NCBI GenBank assembly: GCA_043763845.1
Contig: JAYULE010000023.1
Coordinates: 1 to 19,837 of the forward strand
Direction: 5' to 3'
Length of the DNA: 19,837 bases
Source: Pseudopedobacter sp043763845
GTDB lineage: Bacteria; Bacteroidota; Bacteroidia; Sphingobacteriales; Sphingobacteriaceae
Positions 1 to 8,134 of this stretch are shown piece by piece. The number at the start of each line of letters is the position of its first letter. The first letter of the stretch is position 1. The translations under genes and the position numbers were made by a program. The notes under the pieces are model-generated. The model did not search any database. It was not told the origin of the DNA and saw nothing but the letters and a program-made list of their open reading frames with translations.

Positions 1-20
1 TGGTTAGTAAGCAATATGGG

Positions 21-177
21 TTAAAAAAAGACTATCTACACAAAAACAAATGACTTACGACTAAGAAAAGACTTACGACTTAAAAAAAGACTATCTACAC
101 ACAAATGACTTACGACTAAGAAAAGACTTACGACTTAAAAAAAGACTATCTACACAAAACAAATGACTTACGACTAA
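21..177. repeat. Imperfect tandem array downstream of galK
   Basis: Two and a half copies of a 55-59 bp unit lie head to tail: 21-79, 80-134 and a partial copy 135-177. Copy 2 is 4 bp shorter than copy 1 in an A/C stretch. Within the unit the 11-mer GACTTACGACT recurs, giving five exact copies at 52-62, 70-80, 107-117, 125-135 and 165-175, spaced 18, 37, 18 and 40 bp apart. The last copy includes the TAG stop codon of galK, read on the minus strand. The rest of each unit is an A-tract followed by GACTATCTACAC. I see no dyad symmetry strong enough for a terminator and no spacer diversity as in CRISPR. The function is unknown. Confidence 0.85.
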
Positions 178-1331
178 AATACCACCCTTGCTCCATCTTC
201 TATACTCATTACGTACACTTTCATTTCTTTAGTCCATTTTTGCTGGTATGCAATTTTAACTCTTTCAATAACAACCTCTAGTTGTGATTCTTTAATTAAA
301 GCAATAACACAACCGCCAAAGCCACCCCCCATCATTCGGGCACCCAAAATATCGGGGTGTAAAAGGGCGCAATCGGCAATAAAATCAAGTTGCGGACAGC
401 TAACTTGGTAAAGCTGGCTAAGCCCATTGTGTGTATCGTACATTTTTTGCCCAAATGCTATTAGGTTGCCGTTGGTTAAATCGGCGCAAGCCAAAATTAA
501 CCTATCAATTTCTTCAACAACGTATTTGCAACGGTTATAAATGGTTATATCGCCATTGGCTAAACATTCATCAACAATTTGTATGTTAGCATCTCTAAGG
601 GTTTGTACGTGGGGGTATTTCTGTTGAATTATAACTACACCTTGTTGGCATTGTTGGCTTCGTATATTATATTCGCTACTAGCAAGAGAGTGTTTAACCA
701 TCGAATCAAACAATACAATTTTTATTCCGCTAAAGTTAAAAGGCACATATTCATACTCCAAAGAACGGCAATCTAATTTAATTGCGAAGTTCTTTTTACC
801 AAACACGCTGGCAAATTGGTCCATAATGCCACATTTAACACCTACAAATTCCCGTTCGGCTTGTTGGGCAATTTGCGCCATTTGCATTTTGGTTAAACCT
901 AAATTAAAAATATGGTTTAGGGCAAAAACGGTTGCGCACTCTAATGCTGCCGATGATGACATACCAGCACCAAGTGGCACATTGCCAGCAAAAACGGCGT
1001 TAAATCCACCTAAAACTTTACCCATTTTTACCAACTCATCAACCACACCAATTATATAATTAGGCCATTCTTTGGATGATTGAGAGTAGGTATTGAGTGT
1101 GGTGGTAAACTCGTCGTTTAAGTCTAGGGCATATAAATTTATAGTTTGGTTATTGGTTTTGGATATTGCCACATAGGCGCCTTTATCTATAGCCGCAGGT
1201 AAAACGTAGCCCATATTATAATCGGTATGTTCGCCAATTAAATTAATGCGCCCAGGTGAAAAAATTACGGTTGGGGTTATGTTAAACTTTTGCTCGAAAA
1301 AATTACTTACTATTACTTTTAAGTTCTCCAT
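174..1331 (-). CDS. galK: Galactokinase
   Basis: Phosphorylates alpha-D-galactose to galactose-1-phosphate with ATP in the cytoplasm, the first committed step of the Leloir pathway. The 385-residue length is normal for the family. The galactokinase signature GRINLIGEHTDYN spans residues 27-39 with the catalytic Arg28. The GHMP-kinase ATP loop PLGAGMSSSAALE is at 119-131, the catalytic-base Asp171 sits in GIMDQFASVFGK, and the third GHMP motif GGGFGG is at 335-340. The start MENLKV gives the usual N-terminal length. No galT, galE or galM lies in the window, so galK stands alone here. Its stop codon lies within the repeat array at 21-177. All key residues are present and it should be active. 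Confidence 0.97.
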   Translation of the reverse strand: MENLKVIVSNFFEQKFNITPTVIFSPGRINLIGEHTDYNMGYVLPAAIDKGAYVAISKTNNQTINLYALDLNDEFTTTLNTYSQSSKEWPNYIIGVVDELVKMGKVLGGFNAVFAGNVPLGAGMSSSAALECATVFALNHIFNLGLTKMQMAQIAQQAEREFVGVKCGIMDQFASVFGKKNFAIKLDCRSLEYEYVPFNFSGIKIVLFDSMVKHSLASSEYNIRSQQCQQGVVIIQQKYPHVQTLRDANIQIVDECLANGDITIYNRCKYVVEEIDRLILACADLTNGNLIAFGQKMYDTHNGLSQLYQVSCPQLDFIADCALLHPDILGARMMGGGFGGCVIALIKESQLEVVIERVKIAYQQKWTKEMKVYVMSIEDGARVVF

Positions 1332-1364
1332 AATAATTATTACACGCTATTAATATTACGTTTC

Positions 1365-1372
1365 CAAACTTA
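1365..1372 (-). promoter_or_regulatory. Candidate -7 promoter element of galK
   Basis: On the minus strand this reads TAAGTTTG, an exact match to the Bacteroidota -7 consensus TAnnTTTG, and it lies 34 bp ahead of the galK ATG. No TTG at a proper -33 distance was found; the nearest is about 36 bp upstream. This is a candidate only. Confidence 0.4.
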
Positions 1373-1486
1373 AAAAAAAAACGAAAAATTAATATAGTTT
1401 ATAGTATTCAAAAAAAAATATGTTGTAAAAAGTGAATTATTTTATTTCCTTAAACTTTAAATAAAAAAAGAATTTATAGAATCAAA

Positions 1487-2038
1487 TTACCGAATTGCAA
1501 GGCCAGCTCTCATTGTAATGCCGTGTGGGCTTACATCAAAATATTAAAAGATATTTTATACCCCTTAAAACCAAAATCAATTAAAGTAGTTAAATGCTTG
1601 TTAATAATATATTTAAACCCAATACATACATAAACATATAAGCCTTTTTATTAAAACTTTAATTTTGGTACTGCCTGTAATTTCATTTTCCATATTATAT
1701 TTTGCAAAACTTAACCAGTCGAGGCTCTAATATAAAGGCACAAAACAATTTTTTTTGTTAAAAATATATTTAAAATCTAAAATAACAGGGATAACATTAC
1801 ATTTATTAAACGAAATCTATTATCACCATCATAATAAATGTGCCCATATTTAAAATCCAAACTTATATAGTAATTATTTTTTAATGGTTTAGATATAACA
1901 AAACTTTCCCCATAAAATGATTTGATGCGTACTTAGGATATCAACATAATTTAGTTTATAAATGTATATTGCTTTTGGTATAAAGTCTATTTTACTTTTA
2001 TTGCAACTAATTACTAATACTTTCGCTTGTAAAGCAAC
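1487..2038 (-). pseudogene. Decayed gene, probably an outer-membrane beta-barrel or lipoprotein-type protein
   Basis: No intact ORF is present, but minus-strand reading frames contain protein-like pieces in collinear order broken by frameshifts and stops. Piece one (2038 to 1889) includes a lipobox-like LVISC followed by NKSKIDFIPKAIYIYKLNY. Piece two (1932 to 1777) includes YYISLDFKYGHIYYDGD. Piece three (1726 to 1613) includes SFAKYNMENEITGSTKIKV. Piece four (1647 to 1534) includes GLYVYV and DFGFKGYKISFNIL. Piece five (1537 to 1487) is DVSPHGITMRAGLAIR followed by a stop. The alternating aromatic and hydrophobic strands, with a final strand at the C terminus, suggest an outer-membrane barrel. 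Whether piece one belongs to the same gene is unclear, and the family is not identified. Confidence 0.5.
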
Positions 2039-2041
2039 TTA

Positions 2042-2446
2042 ATTTATAAGATATAAAACAATTTATTTCTTTAAAAACATATATAAAATTGAGGCTATAC
2101 AAAAGCCAGAGTTAACCCATATAAAATTTTTGTGCATATTTTAATTTATATTATGAGATACTTGGCTTCAATCTAAATAACAAAAAATATGTACTTTTGT
2201 CACTCAGAGTACAATGAAGAATCTCAAGAACGCCTTTTATAAGACTCTTCACATCGTTCTGAGTGACAGACCATAGTACAGGATAATATTTTTTAAGAAA
2301 ATAATTTTTCAATTTTTAATGCGGTAGCCCTGATACAAATGCAATTGGTATTTATTAAAAAATTTTTTTGTAAAAAAATTTGATGGGTCAAAAACATTTG
2401 GTGTAAAGCTTTAATTTAACACTATTTTCACATCATTAAAAATCAG
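2042..2446. other. Gene-free stretch upstream of the decayed gene
   Basis: Very AT-rich, with no intact ORF and no recognisable RNA gene. It holds the REP-like palindrome at 2198-2268. It also has an AT-only dyad (2360-2381) behind the T9SS gene, and a stop-free minus-strand stretch at 2410-2309 that has no start codon and may be another gene remnant. Confidence 0.6.
2198..2268. repeat. REP-like imperfect palindrome
   Basis: The outer arms are perfect 11-bp inverted repeats: TGTCACTCAGA at 2198-2208 and TCTGAGTGACA at 2258-2268. Inside them the symmetry continues imperfectly: TGAAGAATCTC on the left faces TGAAGAGTCTT on the right strand. The end sequence and the GAAGAATCT motif resemble the dispersed GTCA(T/C)TC(T/A)GAG...GAAGAATCT palindromes seen between genes in many Bacteroidota genomes. 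That resemblance is from memory, not a search. It may be a REP/MITE-type element, and it could also act as a transcript-stabilising hairpin. It occurs once in this window. Confidence 0.55.
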
Positions 2447-4939
2447 TTATTTTTTTAAAATTTTTCGGCTAAGTAAAGTTTTACCTTTATCATCTAAAAC
2501 GTTTAATATGTACCAGCCCTCTGGTTTGTTTTGCAAAGCAATAAGCACATTTTTTTGACCTTTTAAGGTTTTGCTAAATATTGTTACACCATTCGCATTT
2601 GTGAGATTATAGGTTAACAAACCAGTATTTTCGGCACCCAAACTTACATTTACTTCATTATAAAATGGATTTGGAAAAACATTAATTGGTGTACCAATTT
2701 CAGATTGTAAGAAAACAAGATGAGAGGAAGTTGGTACGCCATTAAAATCAGTTTGATGCAATTTATAAACCGCTTTTGCCGGTAATTCGCTATCTAACCA
2801 TGTATAATTATAAGTTTGCGTACTATTTCCGTTTGGAGATTTTGAGGGTACAAATGCTATCTGATGAAAATCTAAACCATTATTTACCGATCTTAAAATT
2901 GCAAATCCTTCATTATTACTTTCACTTTGGGTTGTCCATTTTAGCTGGTTTCCAGCGATAGTAGTTTTCCCGGAAAAATTAGAAAGCGTAACAGGTAATA
3001 CGCTTGTATACTCAATGGCACCAATATCGGGCTTGCCATCAATTACATTAGTATCAAAAACCCCTACACTTATTCCTTTATCAATAGCATCTGATGCAGT
3101 TGATTTTAATTTAAAATTACCATTAGCGGCATCAACAAACAAGCTATTTAAAACAGGGCCAGATGCATTAAATATATTATTAGTAATAACAGCCTCGTTC
3201 ATAAAATTTCTATTTAGTGGTTCACTAAATATGTTGTTTTGTATATAACAAGCTATACCTGCATTACCACCTTCTATAGGATGCCTTTCAGTGGAAATTA
3301 AAACATTATTAAATATATTTACATATTTCATACTGTTAACTAGCATAGGGGATGGTATATCATAAACTATATTATGGTCGGCAGTGTAATGACCAATGTC
3401 AATATTAGGACCGCCTCCATAATCAAAATAAATACCGTGTACCATTCCACCAAATTGGTAGGGTAAGGTGCTGTACATTATGTTATGGTCTACCCGTATC
3501 CACTTACCATCTTGCCCAACCATATCAATTGCACCACTATCGCCACTTCGGCGCATAAAATTATACAATGTATTGTGATGAATTCTATAAATATGAGGGG
3601 TATTTATATCACTATTTTCAGAATATTTATAATTAATACCCATCATTGTAGTATTATAAATAGTGTTATATGCAATTTCGGCATCTTTACAAATAAAACC
3701 AGTATTTAACGAACCCGAGTTTGAACACATATAATTGGTATGCGCAATTGTATTGTTTAAAACTTTGTTTCCAAAGCCCGAAACACTTACTGCCGATGTT
3801 GCAGCATACTGAATATTGCAATTACGCAAAATATTGTTTCTGCCACGCAAAACCAAACCCGACCAGTTATAATGTTGATCTTGCCAGTTACCCGACATAT
3901 CTGTTTGGTGGGATATATATTTAGCGTTTATATTTTCAATAATTATATTGTTTGCAGCTTCTAAAACCAAATCCCTTCCAGACAAAGGGTTATTGTCTGT
4001 AGTGATAGAGCAGCCAAACAAATCAAAGTTTTTAATTGTGTAACCAGATCTTGTAGTACTTGGATAAAAAGCAAAGTGCCTTCTTTTGGCTTCTACAACG
4101 TTTGTTCCCTCGCCAGTTTGGTTTGGCGCTAAACCATTAGTAGCTTTAACATAGATAGTGTTGCCACTTTTATACCACTGCCCGTTTTTTAATATGGCAT
4201 CAACCCCGCCTGTAGCTGTAATACCCGCAAATGTTGGATCAAATAAATAGTATTCCGTATTTTCCCCAACATTCCAAGCTTGGTTACCCAAACGAGGGGC
4301 TTCTCTAAAATTAACAGTTATAGAATGTGCAGCTCTATTTGTTGCGGTAATTCTACCCGTCCAACCTTGGCCATCAAAGCCTAAGTTTGATAAATTTACC
4401 CAAATTTGGGCGCCTACCCAACGGCCATCTGGTTCGTTAAAATTTCTATCAATTATTGTAAAAAAGTTGCCATTTACAGTAACATCGTTGGCCCTAGCAT
4501 TTGTTGGTAAAACAATATCACTTGCTGTTTGCTGTGGCCAACGTACCCAATCAATCATTTTTTGATCTAAAAACAGCTGGTTTGTGCCCCATTTTAAACT
4601 TACATTCCAATCCATAGTAGTTTGGTAAGTTGCGCCTTGGGTAAGTTGCCAATTCAACAAAACATCAGAACCGTTAATAGTTACCAACTCTCCATTGTAA
4701 GCCTGATAAATAACGTTATTTTGTTTCATATTAACCATTTCTCGGTAAACCCCAGCTCGTACATTTACAATATCGCCAGGTTGAACCACATCGGCGGCTT
4801 TTTGTATGGTTAAAAAAGGTGAGGATAGCGTTAAGCCATCAGCATTATCGTTGCCATTTGTAGCAACATAGTAATCTATTGCATATAAATTAAAAGCAGT
4901 TATTGATAAAATAAAGTTTAAAAGAAGTATTCTTTTCAT
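2447..4939 (-). CDS. Secreted right-handed beta-helix protein with type IX sorting domain
   Basis: An 830-residue secreted protein. Residues 1-20 form a Sec signal peptide (MKRILLLNFILSITAFNLYA). Residues 22-70 (YYVATNGNDNADGL, FLTIQKAADVVQPGD) match the DUF1565-type N-terminal cap common in pectate-lyase-like beta-helix proteins. Roughly 330-610 is rich in Asn-ladder turns such as NNIIIEN, NNILRNCNI and HHNTLYNF, as expected of a parallel beta-helix. The helix closes near DIGAIEY. A beta-sandwich linker starting LPVTLSNF covers about 648-745, and the type A T9SS sorting domain (VFPNPF to RKILKK) about 748-830. The protein should cross the outer membrane by T9SS and be anchored or released after tail removal. 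A polysaccharide lyase or hydrolase role is possible, but no catalytic residues are assigned and the substrate is unknown. Confidence 0.85.
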   Translation of the reverse strand: MKRILLLNFILSITAFNLYAIDYYVATNGNDNADGLTLSSPFLTIQKAADVVQPGDIVNVRAGVYREMVNMKQNNVIYQAYNGELVTINGSDVLLNWQLTQGATYQTTMDWNVSLKWGTNQLFLDQKMIDWVRWPQQTASDIVLPTNARANDVTVNGNFFTIIDRNFNEPDGRWVGAQIWVNLSNLGFDGQGWTGRITATNRAAHSITVNFREAPRLGNQAWNVGENTEYYLFDPTFAGITATGGVDAILKNGQWYKSGNTIYVKATNGLAPNQTGEGTNVVEAKRRHFAFYPSTTRSGYTIKNFDLFGCSITTDNNPLSGRDLVLEAANNIIIENINAKYISHQTDMSGNWQDQHYNWSGLVLRGRNNILRNCNIQYAATSAVSVSGFGNKVLNNTIAHTNYMCSNSGSLNTGFICKDAEIAYNTIYNTTMMGINYKYSENSDINTPHIYRIHHNTLYNFMRRSGDSGAIDMVGQDGKWIRVDHNIMYSTLPYQFGGMVHGIYFDYGGGPNIDIGHYTADHNIVYDIPSPMLVNSMKYVNIFNNVLISTERHPIEGGNAGIACYIQNNIFSEPLNRNFMNEAVITNNIFNASGPVLNSLFVDAANGNFKLKSTASDAIDKGISVGVFDTNVIDGKPDIGAIEYTSVLPVTLSNFSGKTTIAGNQLKWTTQSESNNEGFAILRSVNNGLDFHQIAFVPSKSPNGNSTQTYNYTWLDSELPAKAVYKLHQTDFNGVPTSSHLVFLQSEIGTPINVFPNPFYNEVNVSLGAENTGLLTYNLTNANGVTIFSKTLKGQKNVLIALQNKPEGWYILNVLDDKGKTLLSRKILKK

Positions 4940-5266
4940 TGGTTAAATTTTGAAGAATTAGTTTATAACGATGTAAGTTTATATAAAAACGAAAGTAAAA
5001 TTAAATTATGATTTTAACAAGATTTTATGTTAATAATATATTTTAAAACAAAATAATGTTTTGCTCTATTTTTTAAAGATTTATTATATAAAATAATTAA
5101 CGAAAAAAATAAACATTAAGATTTTTAAGAAAGGAGATTAATATATAAAATTTGATAGGTTAAGAAAGTTTAGTTTATGGTAATACTATTATTTGATATT
5201 AGTTTAACTAAGACCTTATTGTTTAACTTTAACCCACACAAGCATTAAATATATATTGTTAGTAAG
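4940..5266. other. Intergenic region between ffh and the T9SS gene
   Basis: AT-rich, with no ORF of note in either direction. It serves as the upstream region of the T9SS gene (candidate promoter at 4991-5021) and the 3' region of ffh. No clear intrinsic terminator was found after ffh. Confidence 0.6.
4991..5021 (-). promoter_or_regulatory. Candidate promoter of the T9SS beta-helix gene
   Basis: Reading the minus strand, TTG (5021-5019) is followed after 20 nt by TACTTTCG (4998-4991). This fits the Bacteroidota arrangement TTG-N(17-23)-TAnnTTTG with one mismatch in the -7 element. The implied transcript start gives a leader of about 45 nt. The assignment is from pattern only. Confidence 0.42.
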
Positions 5267-6622
5267 CTAAGGTCTTCCCATACCTCCAGGCATATTTGCG
5301 CCTTTCATCATTTTTTGCATATTTAGCATAGCTGCTGGGTTGCTAAACTGTTTCATCATTTTTTTCATATCATCAAACTGTTTTATCAACTTATTAACAT
5401 CGGCTATATTGCTACCGCTACCTTTGGCAATACGGTTACGACGGCTAGGGTTTATAGCATCGGGGTTTTCACGTTCGTAATTTGTCATCGATTTTATAAT
5501 GGCTTCAATTCCTTTAAAAGCATTATCATCAACTTCTACGTTTTTCATCATTTTACCTACGCCAGGTATCATCCCCATTAAATCCTTAATATTACCCATT
5601 TTTTTAATCTGTTGTATTTGGGCTAAAAAATCGTTAAAGTCAAATTTGTTTTTATGTATTTTCTTTTGCAGTATGGCAGCTTCTTTTTCATCAAACTGCA
5701 TTTGCGCTCGCTCTACCAAAGATATTACATCGCCCATACCCAAAATACGAGACGCCATCCTATCGGGATAAAAAACGTCTAAGGCATCCATTTTTTCGCC
5801 AGTACCTACAAATTTAATAGGTTTATTTACTACCGATTTTATAGATAAAGCTGCACCACCACGGGTATCGCCATCTAATTTAGTTAAAACCACACCAGTA
5901 AAATCTAACCTATCGTTAAAAGCTTTGGCTGTGTTTACAGCATCTTGGCCAGTCATAGCATCAACCACAAATAAAATTTCTTGTGGTTTACAAAAAGCTT
6001 TAACTTCAGCAATTTCGTTCATTAGGGCATCATCTAACGATAAACGGCCAGCAGTATCAATAATAATTACGTTGTTGCCATTTTGCTTACCGTGGGCAAT
6101 ACCTTCTAAAGCAATTTGCACAGGGTTAGTGCTTTGGCGGTTGGTATAAACATCGGCACCTACTTGGCCAGCTAAAATTTCTAGCTGGTCTATTGCCGCT
6201 GGGCGGTAAACGTCGCCAGCTACTAACAAAGGTTTTTTGTTTTTCTGAGTTTTTAAATAATTTGCTAATTTTCCCGAGAAAGTGGTTTTACCCGCACCGT
6301 TTAAGCCTGCAATTAAAATTATTGTTGGGTTAGTTTTAATATCCAAATCTTGTACCTGACCACCCATAAGTTGGGTAAGTTCGTCGTTCATAATTTTGGT
6401 AAGCAATTGCCCTGGCGATATAGCTGTTAAAACATTTTGCCCTAAAGCTTTTTGCCTAACTTCATCAGTAAATGTCTTAGCTGTTTTATAATTAACATCA
6501 GCATCCAAAAGAGCTTTGCGTATCTCTTTCATAGTTTCGGCTACGTTAATCTCCGAAATTTTACCTTGACCTTTTAATATTTTAAAAGCTCCCTCAAGCT
6601 TTTCTTGTAAATTATCAAACAT
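5267..6622 (-). CDS. ffh: Signal recognition particle protein Ffh (SRP54)
   Basis: GTPase that binds signal sequences emerging from ribosomes, together with 4.5S RNA, and delivers them to FtsY at the membrane. It has 451 residues, the usual size. The N domain is about 1-95. The G domain carries the P-loop GLNGAGKTT (106-114), DVYRPAA (137-143), DTAGR (189-193) and TKLDGD (247-252). The Met-rich M domain (about 295-435) includes the RNA-binding NPSRRNRIAKGSG (392-404) and ends in the Gly/Met tail MKGANMPGGMGRP. The gene is transcribed alone, divergent from thiL. No exact TAnnTTTG was found upstream; TAACTTTA at 6656-6649 is the nearest. The 4.5S RNA gene is not in this window. Confidence 0.97.
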   Translation of the reverse strand: MFDNLQEKLEGAFKILKGQGKISEINVAETMKEIRKALLDADVNYKTAKTFTDEVRQKALGQNVLTAISPGQLLTKIMNDELTQLMGGQVQDLDIKTNPTIILIAGLNGAGKTTFSGKLANYLKTQKNKKPLLVAGDVYRPAAIDQLEILAGQVGADVYTNRQSTNPVQIALEGIAHGKQNGNNVIIIDTAGRLSLDDALMNEIAEVKAFCKPQEILFVVDAMTGQDAVNTAKAFNDRLDFTGVVLTKLDGDTRGGAALSIKSVVNKPIKFVGTGEKMDALDVFYPDRMASRILGMGDVISLVERAQMQFDEKEAAILQKKIHKNKFDFNDFLAQIQQIKKMGNIKDLMGMIPGVGKMMKNVEVDDNAFKGIEAIIKSMTNYERENPDAINPSRRNRIAKGSGSNIADVNKLIKQFDDMKKMMKQFSNPAAMLNMQKMMKGANMPGGMGRP

Positions 6623-7014
6623 TGTTTTGCTATTTTGATTTTAAAATGTAAAGTTAATATTATGATTGAAAAAGGAGAGGCTTTTAATTGGGATTTTGTG
6701 CAAAGATGTTCTAAAGTTAAAAAGTCGAGCGCTTTTTACTACTCTAAATTTTACAAAAATTTGCGAAATATTTATGTGGTAAATTGTTACTAAACTTGGT
6801 TCAATTATTTTTTTTTCTTAAGTAATTAATTACGAGAGCTATATGCGACTGAAGAGGCGTTAACAATGGTATCGGCAACTAAAAATTAAATAATATTAAT
6901 CAAACTCAGGTTATTAGATTTTAATCGAATTAAAAATATGCTTTAATTGTGTGTTTTAGTGTGTATTTTTGAAAAAAATATATAAGTATCTCCTTTGAAC
7001 TTACCGAAAGAAAA
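6623..7014. other. Divergent intergenic region ffh / thiL
   Basis: Carries the upstream regions of both divergent genes. A candidate thiL -7 element is at 6964-6971. A 43-codon ATG-started frame (6662-6793, +) is present, but it has no supporting features and is not called. No RNA gene was recognised. Confidence 0.6.
6964..6971 (+). promoter_or_regulatory. Candidate -7 promoter element of thiL
   Basis: TATTTTTG matches the Bacteroidota TAnnTTTG consensus exactly and lies 43 bp before the ATG. The nearest TTG (6947-6949) is only 14 nt upstream, shorter than the normal -33 spacing, so support is partial. Confidence 0.38.
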
Positions 7015-8061
7015 ATGTTTGAAAATACGAACACCACACAAATAGCCGATTTAGGCGAATTTGGTCTAATAAACCACCTTACGCAGCATATAAATTTAAA
7101 TAGCCCTCATACACTCAAAGGTGTTGGCGATGATGCCGCAGTTGCCGATGCAAAGGGTAAAAAAATATTAATATCAACCGATTTGTTGCTTGAAGGCATA
7201 CATTTCGATTTAGCATTTACACCACTTAAACATTTAGGATACAAAGCTATACAAGTAAATTTAAGTGATATTTACGCCATGAATGGTTTAGCCACTCAAG
7301 TTACTGTTTCGTTAGGTTTTTCTAGTAAGTTTCCGTTAGAAGCAATTGAAGAATTGTACAGCGGTATGTTATTGGCCTGCGAAAAATATAATATTGACTT
7401 AATAGGTGGCGATACCACATCATCAAAACAAGGTTTAGTTATTAGTGTAACTAGTATTGGTTATGTTAGTGAAGAAGATATAACTTACCGCAATGGTGCA
7501 CAAGAAGGAGATTTAATATGTGTATCTGGCGATCTAGGTGGAGCTTATGTTGGCTTACAATTATTAGAGCGAGAAAAACAAATTTTTTTAACAAACCCTA
7601 ACATTCAGCCCGATTTAGAAGGTAAAGATTATATTATAGAACGCCAACTAAAGCCCGAAGCTCGTTTAGATATTGTTGATTTGCTTAGGAAAATTGAAAT
7701 TAAACCCACTTCAATGATAGATGTTTCGGATGGTTTAGCATCAGAAATTCTGCATATTACCAAACAATCTAAAAAAGGGTGTAAGTTATATGAAGAAAAA
7801 ATCCCTATCGACCCTCAAACTACCGAAATGGCCCGAGAATTTGGTTTAGACCCAACAGTTTGTGCATTAAATGGTGGCGAAGATTACGAATTACTTTTTA
7901 CCATAAAACAAGCCGATTATGACCGTTTAAAACACGATGTAGATATAACTGTAATAGGCTACATAACAGAAGAACACGCTGGCAACTATTTAATAACTAA
8001 AGCTGGAAATATACACGAATTAAAGGCTCAGGGTTGGAATGCGTTTAAAGTTGAAAACTAA
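7015..8061 (+). CDS. thiL: Thiamine-monophosphate kinase
   Basis: Phosphorylates thiamine monophosphate to thiamine pyrophosphate with ATP, the last step of cofactor synthesis, in the cytoplasm. The 348 residues fit the AIRS/PurM-like ThiL family. Metal- and nucleotide-binding motifs appear in order: GVGDDAAV (36-43), STDLLLEGIHF (54-64), NLSDIYAMNG (82-91) and GGDTT (131-135). DVSDGLASE and NGGEDYELLF follow in the C-terminal half. The start MFENTNTT is preceded by an A-rich leader with no Shine-Dalgarno, as is usual for Bacteroidota. It is a single-gene unit convergent with the long minus-strand gene run. No other thi genes are nearby. Confidence 0.96.
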   Translation: MFENTNTTQIADLGEFGLINHLTQHINLNSPHTLKGVGDDAAVADAKGKKILISTDLLLEGIHFDLAFTPLKHLGYKAIQVNLSDIYAMNGLATQVTVSLGFSSKFPLEAIEELYSGMLLACEKYNIDLIGGDTTSSKQGLVISVTSIGYVSEEDITYRNGAQEGDLICVSGDLGGAYVGLQLLEREKQIFLTNPNIQPDLEGKDYIIERQLKPEARLDIVDLLRKIEIKPTSMIDVSDGLASEILHITKQSKKGCKLYEEKIPIDPQTTEMAREFGLDPTVCALNGGEDYELLFTIKQADYDRLKHDVDITVIGYITEEHAGNYLITKAGNIHELKAQGWNAFKVEN

Positions 8062-8071
8062 ATTTATTATT

Positions 8072-8092
8072 CGGTCTGTGTCTCACAGTCCG
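8072..8092. terminator. Hairpin between convergent thiL and lutB-like gene
   Basis: CGGTCTGTG, the loop TCT, then CACAGTCCG: a 9-bp stem with one T-T mismatch. It starts 11 bp after the thiL stop and ends 42 bp before the 3' end of the convergent lutB-like gene. Neither side has a clean U-tract, so it is either a bidirectional stop or stability hairpin, or a small dispersed palindrome. Confidence 0.4.
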
Positions 8093-8134
8093 TAACTCTT
8101 ACTTTCAATATCTTACATGCTAAAAACTAATAAA

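Noticed and set aside
21..177. Possible CRISPR array
   Set aside because: Units repeat over their whole length including the would-be spacers, the number of units is under three, and there are no cas genes.
2360..2381. AT-only 10-bp dyad downstream of the T9SS gene as terminator
   Set aside because: The stem has no G-C pairs and the region is homopolymer-rich, so the symmetry is expected by chance.
6662..6793. 43-codon plus-strand ORF (starts MIEKGEAFNWDF) between ffh and thiL
   Set aside because: Short, no family resemblance, no promoter or leader signal, and it lies where the ffh upstream region is expected. It could be a small gene but I cannot support it.
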